A stretch of DNA of 64,000 nucleotides, taken from positions 186,001 to 250,000 of the forward strand of contig JAFEBL010000017.1 of NCBI GenBank assembly GCA_018242665.1. The letters are read 5' to 3'. This DNA comes from Nitrospira sp. (lineage in GTDB: Bacteria > Nitrospirota > Nitrospiria > Nitrospirales > Nitrospiraceae). Both the position numbers and the translations under genes were made by a program. Of this stretch, positions 32,098 through 40,693 are shown in pieces. Every line of letters begins with the position of its first letter. Within the stretch, counting starts at the first letter, position 1. The notes under the pieces were generated by a model, which was not told where the DNA came from, searched no databases, and saw nothing but the letters and a program-made list of their open reading frames with translations.

Positions 32098-33819
32098 CTA
32101 GGCTCCGTTGACGGCCTGATCCACCAACCGGTAAGCATTGCGCAGGTATTGGCCGACCATGCGCTGCGTGTTGAAAAACGCCCCGTTGATCGCAATCGTG
32201 TGGGTCATGATCTCGATGAACCGGTCCCGCTCGTTGTAGAAGCATGGCAGGACACGTTGTTCGAGCTTGTCGTAGAGCGCCGCGGCATGACAGGCTTCCA
32301 TATCCTCCGCTGGAGAAACGCAGGCGTCGACCTTCTCCCCGATCGACCACCCCGTCACCCCTTCGATATGCCCTTCGACCCACCAGCCATCCAGGACGCT
32401 CAGGCTGGGCACGCCGTTCATCGCCGCCTTCATCCCGCTGGTGCCGGAGGCTTCCATCGGTGGCAGGGGCGTGTTCAACCACACGTCCACCCCCGCGCAC
32501 AACAGTCTGGCCAACGTCATATCGTAGTTGGCCAGATAGGCCACGGAGAGTTTCCCGCGCATGGCGTGAATGCGGCGGATCATGTCCTTCCCGGCTTGAT
32601 CTTGAGGATGCGCTTTGCCCGCGAAGATGAACTGGATCGGGCCCACCTGCTTGCCCAGGCGCTGTAACCGCTCGACATCATGAAACACCAATGTCCCCCG
32701 TTTGTAGGCGGTGGCGCGCCGCGCGAAACCGATCGTCAGCACATCACGGTCGAAGCCCGCGTTGGTCTCGCGATTCACTTCATCGATCAACGCCAACTTG
32801 GCTTCCCGGTGCGCCTCCCAAATGTCCGCTCTGGGAATACTGATCGCATATCGGAGAGAGAGTTGATCATACCGCCAGTCAGGCAGGTGACGGTCGTAGA
32901 GGGCCTGAAAGGCGGGAGCGGCCCAGGCCACGGCATGCACCCCATTCGTAATGGAATGGATGGGGTAGCCGGGATACAGGGAATGGGACACTTCGCCATG
33001 CCGCATCGCCACACCGTTCACAAACCGCGAGCCGCGCAACGCCAAGAGCGTCATATTCAACGCGACTTGATGTTGGCAGGCTTGAACCAGTTCACAGCGC
33101 CGCTTCCCTAAGACCTGCATCGCCAGGTCGGCGGGGAATTGATCGTGGCCTGCCGGCACAGGGGTATGGGTCGTGAACACGCAGTGTTCCCGCACGTGCT
33201 CGATCACCTCGGGCGGAACCTCCCCATTGTGGGGGTTCCCGTTCATTCCGGCCTCCACCAATGCCAGCACCAGTAAGGCCGCATGCCCTTCGTTGAGGTG
33301 GTACCGATGGATGTGGTCATGGCCCAAGGCCTGCAACAACGCAAACCCGCCGAACCCGAGGACCAACTCCTGGCAGAGGCGGTAGCGGGCATCCCCCCCG
33401 TACAGCTGATCGGTAATGGTCCGGTCCCAGGGGCTGTTTTCGGGGAGATCCGTGTCGAGCAAATACACGGGAACCGCCTGCCCCGACATGCCGGTGACCA
33501 CATATCGCCAGGCGCGCACCACCACCGGTCGCCCCTCGACTTCCACGGTGACGCGCGGCTCCAACGGTTCGGCAAAATCATTGACCGCCCAAGCCACCGG
33601 CTCCTCGGATTGCCCTCCCTCTCGATCAAGACGCTGATAAAAATAGCCGCGCCTGTGCAGGAGGGTGACACCGACCATCGGTACGCCCAGGTCGGCGGCG
33701 GAGCGAATGGTATCACCGGCCAAAATGCCCAAGCCGCCCGCGTAGGTCGGCATCAAGGGATTGAGGCCGATTTCCATCGAAAAATAGGCGACCAGCGCAT
33801 CGCGGCCGGAACGAATCAT
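32098..33819 (-). CDS. alpha-glucan phosphorylase (short GT35 type)
   Basis: A 573-residue cytoplasmic enzyme that releases glucose-1-phosphate from alpha-glucans. It is shorter than classical GlgP and matches the short alpha-glucan phosphorylase family. The PLP-binding Lys is in EASGTSGMKAAMNG (about residue 461), with the conserved HLNEGHAALL, TTHTPVPAGHD and NGVHAVAW. The ATGA overlap couples it to the preceding glycosyltransferase gene. A second, full-length phosphorylase is encoded at 40694. Confidence 0.92.
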   Translation of the reverse strand: MIRSGRDALVAYFSMEIGLNPLMPTYAGGLGILAGDTIRSAADLGVPMVGVTLLHRRGYFYQRLDREGGQSEEPVAWAVNDFAEPLEPRVTVEVEGRPVVVRAWRYVVTGMSGQAVPVYLLDTDLPENSPWDRTITDQLYGGDARYRLCQELVLGFGGFALLQALGHDHIHRYHLNEGHAALLVLALVEAGMNGNPHNGEVPPEVIEHVREHCVFTTHTPVPAGHDQFPADLAMQVLGKRRCELVQACQHQVALNMTLLALRGSRFVNGVAMRHGEVSHSLYPGYPIHSITNGVHAVAWAAPAFQALYDRHLPDWRYDQLSLRYAISIPRADIWEAHREAKLALIDEVNRETNAGFDRDVLTIGFARRATAYKRGTLVFHDVERLQRLGKQVGPIQFIFAGKAHPQDQAGKDMIRRIHAMRGKLSVAYLANYDMTLARLLCAGVDVWLNTPLPPMEASGTSGMKAAMNGVPSLSVLDGWWVEGHIEGVTGWSIGEKVDACVSPAEDMEACHAAALYDKLEQRVLPCFYNERDRFIEIMTHTIAINGAFFNTQRMVGQYLRNAYRLVDQAVNGA

Positions 33820-35090
33820 GGGCTCTCCAACACCTGGCGAATGAGCCGCAGTTCATCTCGGACAAGCCGAGGCATGAGAAAATGCTGGCGGACATGTTCA
33901 CGGCCGGCCCGCCCGAAATCCCCTCGCTCTCCTGGGTGCCGAAGCAGATGGAGGGCTCGCTCCGCGCAGGCTTCCACGCTTGTCACCAGGTTCTTCTGGA
34001 AGGGTTCGGGAAACTGCATCGGGATGCCACCGGTGTTGCCGGCGACTACCGGTTTTTCTTTCCACAAGGCCTCGGAGACGACCAACCCGAATCCTTCCCG
34101 CAGGGATTTTTGGATCACGACATCGGACCCGCGTTGAAAGGCATTCACTTCCATGCTGCCCACGCCGGACAGATTCGTAAACACAAAGAGGTCCGGATCG
34201 TTGGCCGCCTCCTCTTCGACCCGATCCAGAATCTCCCATCCCTCCGGATCGTCCCCCGCCATGGCCCCGATGAGCACCAGTTGCACGCCGGGAAGTTCCG
34301 CTTTGACCAACCGGTACGCGCGCACCACGCCGAGCGGATCTTTCCACGGATCGAAACGCGACACCTGTAACAGCAACGGCCTGGCCGGATCGACTCCGGA
34401 GTCCGCAATCACGCGGCGACAGAGATCCGGGGGTAGTTCCATATTCTTGGTCGCCAGCGGATCGATGGCGGGGGCGATAAATGCGATCCGCTTCGAGGCC
34501 AACTGCGGCAGGACGAACTGATCCATCGTGAACACGACCGCTTCATACTCTTCCAACAATGGCCGCAAAAAGTGGCTGACCTCCTTGTCCGGGGCCGAAC
34601 TGTCGATGTGGCAGCGCCAGATCCATTTGGCCCCGCGAGGTCCCGCGAAATGGCGAATGGCGGCCGGCTGCGGATCGTGGACGATGTACAGATCGTAGTC
34701 GTTCCCGAGCGCCTTCGCGCTCCGCTCGTTGACTGTGAGATAGAGGTCCTGCTCGGCTTTTCCCAACCCATAATGGCCGCCTTGCAGCGCATTGTGAAAC
34801 GCTTTGGTGATGGCAAAAAAATCTGGTTCTCCATGGATCAACCGCCAGTCCGCCTGCACCCCGAGCGCTTGGAGCATGGGAATGTACCGCGCCAGGAGCT
34901 CCGCCACGCCTCCGCCCGCCGCGGTCGAATTCACATGACAAATTCTGACTCCCTGCAAACTCTTGGCGAGCGACGTCAACTCCTCGTACATCGCCTCGCT
35001 CAACAGACTGCGATAGCCGCTCACATTGGCCTGCATCGCGCCGCATCGCTGGCCGACTCCCACCTTGGGTAGCTGCGTCTGTATCTTCAT
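33816..35090 (-). CDS. GT4 glycosyltransferase, trehalose synthase (TreT)-like
   Basis: A 424-residue retaining glycosyltransferase. The N-terminal half starts with CHVNSTAAGGGVAELL, the sugar-nucleotide-side loop, and the C-terminal GT-B domain has QVSRFDPWKDPLGVV and QKSLREGFGLVVSEALW with the family E-x7-E. TreT-type enzymes join glucose and NDP-glucose to form trehalose. Trehalose as the product fits a stress island but is inferred. GGAGA precedes the ATG at 35090; upstream residues in the same frame have no family match. Confidence 0.87.
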   Translation of the reverse strand: MKIQTQLPKVGVGQRCGAMQANVSGYRSLLSEAMYEELTSLAKSLQGVRICHVNSTAAGGGVAELLARYIPMLQALGVQADWRLIHGEPDFFAITKAFHNALQGGHYGLGKAEQDLYLTVNERSAKALGNDYDLYIVHDPQPAAIRHFAGPRGAKWIWRCHIDSSAPDKEVSHFLRPLLEEYEAVVFTMDQFVLPQLASKRIAFIAPAIDPLATKNMELPPDLCRRVIADSGVDPARPLLLQVSRFDPWKDPLGVVRAYRLVKAELPGVQLVLIGAMAGDDPEGWEILDRVEEEAANDPDLFVFTNLSGVGSMEVNAFQRGSDVVIQKSLREGFGLVVSEALWKEKPVVAGNTGGIPMQFPEPFQKNLVTSVEACAERALHLLRHPGERGDFGRAGREHVRQHFLMPRLVRDELRLIRQVLESP

Positions 35091-35119
35091 TGTGCCTGCA
35101 TCTCCTTCATCTGCGCCGG

Positions 35120-35596
35120 TCAACCGAACGTGGCCCGCACCCACTGGCCGAGATAATGCGTGATCGCGACCACCATAAGAGCGATGAGTACATGCTCGCC
35201 GATCACGGTCCAGGGCGGCACCCGCTGCGCCCTCGCCAGGGCATAACTCAGCAGCGTCAGTAACAAGAGTCCCCAGGCAAGGCTGACAGTGAGGGCCACA
35301 TCCAACGGCATGAACAGCACCGGAACGGCGAAGGTTCCGGCGATCACGAACTTGGCCGCGAACGTCGCGGCGGTGGAGGCCCAAATATCATGGGTGTTGC
35401 CATGGTTCCTCGATTCTTCGGCAATGTGGATTCCCAAGGCATCGGACATGGCGTCGGCGACCGCAATCGTGAGAATGCCACCCAGCACCGCGGGCATGGA
35501 ATGGGTACCCGCATGCAGTCCCGCCATCAACCCCAGCGTGGTGATCACCCCGGAGGTCAATCCGAAGCTCAACCCGATTTTCACCGCGGTCCGCAT
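35120..35596 (-). CDS. VIT1/CCC1-family membrane protein
   Basis: A 158-residue inner-membrane protein with four to five helices. It shows the family features GLTSGVITTLGLMAG and AVADAMSDALGIHIAEES, which in this family form the metal path. Members move iron or manganese. The product is shorter than the yeast and plant members. The ATG at 35596 lies in a longer frame and is preceded by GACGAGG. It may manage iron for the many haem proteins nearby. Confidence 0.72.
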   Translation of the reverse strand: MRTAVKIGLSFGLTSGVITTLGLMAGLHAGTHSMPAVLGGILTIAVADAMSDALGIHIAEESRNHGNTHDIWASTAATFAAKFVIAGTFAVPVLFMPLDVALTVSLAWGLLLLTLLSYALARAQRVPPWTVIGEHVLIALMVVAITHYLGQWVRATFG

Positions 35597-35654
35597 GCAC
35601 CCTCGTCTCTCGACCTCCCATCCGGCAATGTCATCGCTGTCAACAACATGCCGG

Positions 35655-36308
35655 TCAGCAGGCCTCGTGTTCCGCTTCCCGCAGACAAGTGCCAATCCAC
35701 TCATTAACCGCAGCCAACACCGCGCTGACCGCGCGGTTGGCCGCCAACACTCCGCCGTATGCATCCTCGGTAGGAGCCGGCGCCACCCTGTCAAAACTTC
35801 TGGCGCCTATGACGCGCTGCGTCTTCAGATCGGTCAATTGCGCGCGCAACCGCACCCGGCTCTGGCTTGGCCGTTGCAAAAACTCCTGTTGCACCGTCAC
35901 CTCCGACACATCGAGTTGATGGTCCGCGCGGAGGGCCGAAGGCAGGGGCGCTACCACTCGCCAGTAGCCCGACTGTTCGAGCGCCCGCAGGAGCAACGGC
36001 GCCAACATCTTGGACGGAGCGTCCACCCAGAAATGACTGGCGTAATAGTTCACTTCCGACGGGCGCTGCAAATAGGCCATCCGTGGCTGCTCAAACCCTG
36101 CCGCAGCCTGCGGCAGACTCACCAGCAACAGGCCTCGGGCGTTCGCCCGCGCAATCGGCATCACTGGGGCATCCGAGTCCTCCGTCGTCAGGACAAACGT
36201 ATGGACCGACGTCTCGGTCGATCGAGGCAACACACAAGCGGTCAAGGCGCCTGCCGCCATCATGAGCATCAACATCACCCTCCCCAGCGCACCAACCGGG
36301 TCCACCAT
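35655..36308 (-). CDS. Mla/Pqi-type lipoprotein auxiliary subunit (PqiC family)
   Basis: A 217-residue outer-membrane or periplasmic lipoprotein with the lipobox LTAC (Cys at about 25). The body follows the ABC-type transport auxiliary domain (HTFVLTTE at the start, VNYYASHFWVDAP and QSGYWRVVAP). It follows the MlaD-like gene by 7 nt. In the PqiABC and Mla systems this subunit bridges the MCE protein to the outer membrane. Phospholipid traffic is the inferred role. Confidence 0.83.
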   Translation of the reverse strand: MVDPVGALGRVMLMLMMAAGALTACVLPRSTETSVHTFVLTTEDSDAPVMPIARANARGLLLVSLPQAAAGFEQPRMAYLQRPSEVNYYASHFWVDAPSKMLAPLLLRALEQSGYWRVVAPLPSALRADHQLDVSEVTVQQEFLQRPSQSRVRLRAQLTDLKTQRVIGARSFDRVAPAPTEDAYGGVLAANRAVSAVLAAVNEWIGTCLREAEHEAC

Positions 36309-36315
36309 AGTCCTG

Positions 36316-37278
36316 TTATTCTCCTGGCCCTTTCGACTGAGCCGAACGGCCAAGCACCAGCAGATTCGGCTGCCGTTCGACCTGTTGCGCCACGCGATTC
36401 AGGGTGGCGGTCAGTTGCCGCAACTCGGTGACCAGCAGCCCGGCATCGGCGAGAGTCTGCCGGGTAAACTGCTCGACACCAGGCCGGCCCGCCCCTACCA
36501 TGTCGCCGACGGAGCGGCTGGTTCGCGACAACTCCTCCGTCACCTGTTGCACTCCGGCGGCGCTCTTGCTGATGCGGTCCAGCAGGGCGGGCACCTGCGT
36601 GCCGAGCCGTTCCGTGACCTTCGCCGCCTGCTCGGCCGCCTGCGCAGCGCCCTGAATGCCACGGTCCAGGTGACTGCTGCGGGCCGCCAACACCTTGGTC
36701 ACTTCCGACAGATCTTTGAGCATCTGCCTCACCAGCGTACGATTCTCCTCATCGACCATCAAGGAAGCATTCTGCGCCAGACCGTTGAGCTGAGCCAGGA
36801 GATTCGTGAGGCCCTGCTCGGACAACAGTTTCGCCAACGTGCCGTCCAGTCGGCCGAGGAGTGAGGGCATGCTCTTGATAACCGGATAGGGCTGCCCGGC
36901 TTCCGGCGCCAGCGCCGGCGCGTCTCTCGTACCTCCGGTCAGATTGAGCGTTACCAATCCTGTGAGGCCTTGCGACACCAGCACCGCCTGCGTGTCGGTC
37001 TTGACCGGCGTCCCGCCGGCGATGTCCAGCGTCACCCGTACCTCTTCCGAGTTCTCAGGGTTCAAGACGACCTCTTTCACGCGCCCGACATCCACGCCGC
37101 GATATTTCACGGTCGAATCCACGCTCAATCCGGCCACCGATTCCGTCGTGTAGACATAATACCGATCGTAGACCCCTCGATAATCGGTCTTGCCCAGCCA
37201 CAGAACGACGCCCAGCACCGTCGCGCCCAGCAACAGGACGAACGCGCCGACCACGACATAGTTGACCTTCGGTTCCAT
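36316..37278 (-). CDS. MlaD-like MCE-domain protein
   Basis: A 320-residue periplasmic protein with an N-terminal anchor (VVVGAFVLLLGATVLGVVLWL), an MCE domain (about 40-120; VAGLSVDSTVKYRGVDVGRV) and a long helical, coiled-coil C-terminus (about 150-300). It forms a hexameric channel for lipids beside the permease. The coiled-coil tail is longer than that of E. coli MlaD and could reach the outer membrane. The gene lies 10 nt after the ATPase gene. Confidence 0.9.
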   Translation of the reverse strand: MEPKVNYVVVGAFVLLLGATVLGVVLWLGKTDYRGVYDRYYVYTTESVAGLSVDSTVKYRGVDVGRVKEVVLNPENSEEVRVTLDIAGGTPVKTDTQAVLVSQGLTGLVTLNLTGGTRDAPALAPEAGQPYPVIKSMPSLLGRLDGTLAKLLSEQGLTNLLAQLNGLAQNASLMVDEENRTLVRQMLKDLSEVTKVLAARSSHLDRGIQGAAQAAEQAAKVTERLGTQVPALLDRISKSAAGVQQVTEELSRTSRSVGDMVGAGRPGVEQFTRQTLADAGLLVTELRQLTATLNRVAQQVERQPNLLVLGRSAQSKGPGE

Positions 37279-37288
37279 CCGTCACCTC

Positions 37289-38092
37289 TCAGTCCTGGTG
37301 CAAGACCGATCCAGCATATTGCAGCCGCGCCGCGCGCCCGCGCGGACCGTGGAAATAGTCGTGAACGGCGGGATCGTCGGAATGGGCCAGTTCTTCCATC
37401 GTTCCCAATCCGAGGACGCGACCGTTCCCCAATACCGCCACCCGATCGGCCAGCCGCCATAACGTGTCCAAGTCGTGCGTCACCATCACCACCGTAAAAC
37501 CGAGCAGCCGTTTCATGCTGAGTACCAGTTCGTCGAATCCATCCGCGATGATCGGATCCAACCCGGCCGTCGGTTCGTCGAGAAACAACAGCTCCGGGTC
37601 CATGACGATGGCGCGGGCCAGCGCCGCGCGCTTCCTCATCCCGCCGCTGAGTTCGCTCGGGTACTTGCCCGCACTGTCCTGCGGCAGGCCGACCAGCGCG
37701 ATCTTCAACGCCACGATATCTCGAATGACCTCGGCGCTCAAACGCGTATGCTCGCGGAGAGGAACCGCCACGTTCTCCGCCAACGTCATGGAACTGAACA
37801 GCGCGCCTTGCTGGAACATCACCCCGAAACGGCGATGCAGGGGGCGTCCATCGGATTCCTGAAGCTCGCGACTGTCCGTCCCGAACAGACGGATGACCCC
37901 GGCCGTCGGCGTGAGCAACCCGATGATCTCACGCAGCAACGTGGTCTTCCCGCAGCCGTTGCCGCCGGCGATGGCGAACACTTCGCCGCGCACGACCATG
38001 AGGCTCACGTCATCATGGACCACCGCTTGGCCGAATCGCGTCGAGACATGACTGACTTCGATGATGGGACTATCAGCCTGCCCGTCGCTCAT
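37289..38092 (-). CDS. MlaF-like ABC ATPase
   Basis: A 267-residue cytoplasmic ATPase with Walker A GGNGCGKTT, the signature LSGGMRKRAALARAI, Walker B ELLFLDEPTAGLD and the switch His (MVTHDLD). It drives the permease MlaE. The ATG at 38092 overlaps the permease stop (ATGA), so they are co-translated. All motifs for hydrolysis are intact. Confidence 0.93.
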   Translation of the reverse strand: MSDGQADSPIIEVSHVSTRFGQAVVHDDVSLMVVRGEVFAIAGGNGCGKTTLLREIIGLLTPTAGVIRLFGTDSRELQESDGRPLHRRFGVMFQQGALFSSMTLAENVAVPLREHTRLSAEVIRDIVALKIALVGLPQDSAGKYPSELSGGMRKRAALARAIVMDPELLFLDEPTAGLDPIIADGFDELVLSMKRLLGFTVVMVTHDLDTLWRLADRVAVLGNGRVLGLGTMEELAHSDDPAVHDYFHGPRGRAARLQYAGSVLHQD

Positions 38093-39210
38093 AGATCCCA
38101 CCAGTTCAACAGGATGCTGCAAATCGCATCAAAAATGATCACGAGAAAGATGCTCTGCACGACGCTGATCGTCGTATGCCGCCCTACGTCGTCCACGCCG
38201 CCCCGAATCTGAAACCCCTGGTAACAGCCGACCAGCGCGATGATGACGGCGAAGAAGGGCGCCTTGCCGATTCCGATGAGAAAATGCCGCAGCGCGACAG
38301 CCTCCTCAAACCGCGCCAGGAAGGCCGTGAAGCTCACGTTCAGCTGATTCGACGCGATCAGCATGCCCCCGAACACGCCCAGGGCATCGGCATAGACGGT
38401 CAGGAGCGGCAGCGTCACGACCAGAGCCAGCACCCTCGGCACCACCAACAACTCGATCGGCGACAGGCCGAGCGTTTTCAACGCATCCAGCTCCTCGGTC
38501 ACCTTCATCGTGCCGATCTGCGCCGCGTAGGCCGAGCCCGACCGTCCGGCGATCAGAATCGCCGCGATCAACGGAGCGATTTCGCGTAACAGGGAAATGC
38601 CCACCAGGTCCACGATGAAAATGTTGGTACCGAACTTGCGCAGCTGTTCGGCACCCTGATACGCGATCACCACCCCGATCAAGAACGTCAGAAGGCCGGT
38701 GATCGGCAGGGCGTTGACACCGTCGAGCCGGAGACTGTGCAGACAGGTGCGCCAGCGCATCCTGGCAGGCGCCTTGACCAGGCAAAACAGGGCGACGACA
38801 CTCTCGCCCATGAACGCCAGACCGCGAACGACCTGGACCCGCAAGTTGCGGATCGACGCATCGAGCCGCTCGATGCCGTTCGGCTGCGGCACCGCATCCG
38901 CCACGATGGCGCTCCAGTTGGACGTCACCAGGTTCATGAGCTGTTCGTACTCCGACCGCAGGCCTTCGATCGTGACCTCGCACCCCTGCCGCCTGGCCTC
39001 CGTCAATGCACGATACAAGACGACCGCCCCGCCTGTATCGAACGCCTCGATCCCGCTCGTATCGAACCGCAACGAACCGTTGCGGGGCCAGGTCATGGTC
39101 TTGAGGACCCGCTCCGCCTGCGCCACACCCACCAGGGTCCAGACCCCCAGGCAACGCAGCGTCCTGTCTCCCACCAGGCTCACGGCAGCCTGTCGGGTTC
39201 CGTCATGCAT
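38089..39210 (-). CDS. MlaE-like permease fused to an N-terminal STAS domain
   Basis: A 373-residue protein. Residues about 1-110 form a STAS (MlaB-like) domain (LRFDTSGIEAFDTGGAVVLYRAL), and about 140-373 form the permease with five helices (GVIAYQGAEQLRKFGTNIFIVDL, then GRSGSAYAAQIGTM). In E. coli MlaB and MlaE are separate; here they are joined. The STAS domain probably regulates the ATPase. It heads the lipid transport operon with MlaF, MlaD and the lipoprotein. Confidence 0.9.
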   Translation of the reverse strand: MHDGTRQAAVSLVGDRTLRCLGVWTLVGVAQAERVLKTMTWPRNGSLRFDTSGIEAFDTGGAVVLYRALTEARRQGCEVTIEGLRSEYEQLMNLVTSNWSAIVADAVPQPNGIERLDASIRNLRVQVVRGLAFMGESVVALFCLVKAPARMRWRTCLHSLRLDGVNALPITGLLTFLIGVVIAYQGAEQLRKFGTNIFIVDLVGISLLREIAPLIAAILIAGRSGSAYAAQIGTMKVTEELDALKTLGLSPIELLVVPRVLALVVTLPLLTVYADALGVFGGMLIASNQLNVSFTAFLARFEEAVALRHFLIGIGKAPFFAVIIALVGCYQGFQIRGGVDDVGRHTTISVVQSIFLVIIFDAICSILLNWWDL

Positions 39211-39304
39211 GATCCACCCTACGACTCATCGTCCGCGACGCCTCCGCTTCTCTGGCCGAATCGAACCCGGCCTGGAGACAAAGTCATCACCGGCCCACAG
39301 CACC

Positions 39305-40519
39305 TTACACCTGGTTTTGTTCCCGCAAGGCCGCGATGAGTTCCCGCTTGGTCATCAGCAATGCGCCCAGCCCGAATAGGATCGTCAACAACGTCAGCAA
39401 GCCCCCGACGATCGGGATGAGCGAAAGCAGTGTATACAGCACCAGCCCGGCCGTGAAGGGGCCGGCGAGGGACGGCGAGTCAGGCTGGCGGCGGAACAGG
39501 AACTGTCCGAGGCAGGTGAGGGCATAGATCCTCGCCAGATACACGGTCGCCACGTACAACGCGAGCAGGACGACCCCGATCGGTAACGCGAACAACGTCA
39601 CGAGGAAACTGACTGCGACGATGGGAACGACCACCAACGCCACCGTCCCCCAACCGAGCGACAGGCCGGGCCGTTCTCGCATCATCGCCGTGACGCGACC
39701 GGCAAAGACCGGATAGACCCGCAGCAGCACCAATCCCAGGATCAAGGTCGAGAAAAAATTGACGACCGCGGCCATCACTCGGACTCCCACGATCCCCCGG
39801 CGGGCCCTTTCAAGGTTCCATCCCTCTGGCAGCGAACGACGCGTCACCCCTCCACGGACCGTCGCCCCCCCATCGATCGAAGGAGCCTCCTCGCTCCAGT
39901 ATCGGAGCTTTCCTCCGATCGTCGCCTTGGAGGTGAGCCGCACAGACTCAGCGGCCACGGCTAAATCTCGTCCGATCTCATTCGCCACTGTGACGGTCCA
40001 GACACCGAGCCTCGCGTCCTTCCCGACATGCCCCGCCAGTTGCACGTGGCCGCCGCCGGCCAGAAGGTTCTCGCGCACTTGTGCGGAGTCCGTCAGTTGG
40101 ATATCGCCGCCGCCGACCGTCGCATTTCTGCCGATAGTCCCGCTGATCGTGACCTGCCCGCCCGCGAGACGCGCGTCCTGAGAAACCGCACCGGACAGAG
40201 TGATTGTTCCTCCACTTGCAATCAGGTCGCCATTGACGATGCCATCCACCAAAACAGTACCGCCGGCGGCATAGACGTCGCCGTTCACGATCCCGGAGAT
40301 TTCCACATGGCGGCCGAAGGCGAAATAATCGCCCTGCACGACCTGTCCGGCCTGCAAGACGGCCCGTTCGCGCAACGGCGTTCGTTGCGCAGGCTCGTCG
40401 GCAAACGCGAAGCTTGAGAATGCGCACCACCCCATGGACATGAAAAGTATGAATGGAGCCACAAGCCTTGCCTCCCTTCTCTGCCGGCCTTCGGTTGAAC
40501 GAGGGAAATCGTAGATCAT
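39305..40519 (-). CDS. bactofilin-like polymer-forming domain fused to membrane domain
   Basis: A 404-residue envelope protein. After a signal peptide (about 18-40), residues 55-210 are a repetitive right-handed beta-helix of the bactofilin type (GIVNGDVYAAGGTVLVDG, then GNATVGGGDIQLTDS-like turns), and residues 245-385 have four membrane helices. The signal places the beta-helix outside the cytoplasm, unlike classic bactofilins. A short paralogue of its N-terminus survives at 55559. The function is unknown. Confidence 0.8.
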   Translation of the reverse strand: MIYDFPRSTEGRQRREARLVAPFILFMSMGWCAFSSFAFADEPAQRTPLRERAVLQAGQVVQGDYFAFGRHVEISGIVNGDVYAAGGTVLVDGIVNGDLIASGGTITLSGAVSQDARLAGGQVTISGTIGRNATVGGGDIQLTDSAQVRENLLAGGGHVQLAGHVGKDARLGVWTVTVANEIGRDLAVAAESVRLTSKATIGGKLRYWSEEAPSIDGGATVRGGVTRRSLPEGWNLERARRGIVGVRVMAAVVNFFSTLILGLVLLRVYPVFAGRVTAMMRERPGLSLGWGTVALVVVPIVAVSFLVTLFALPIGVVLLALYVATVYLARIYALTCLGQFLFRRQPDSPSLAGPFTAGLVLYTLLSLIPIVGGLLTLLTILFGLGALLMTKRELIAALREQNQV

Positions 40520-40693
40520 ATGGGACTTCTTTTCCTACCCCATCCCATTGCACATCCCGGCGCCCGAATCAGCTCCGGAACATCCTGGTCCCTTTGCGTC
40601 CATAATTCCAACCGCCGGCGGCCGGAGAATCTGAAGGCGGCGCTGCCACCCTAGGAAAGGGCGATGATACCAGGAACCGACCGACGGACTCGG

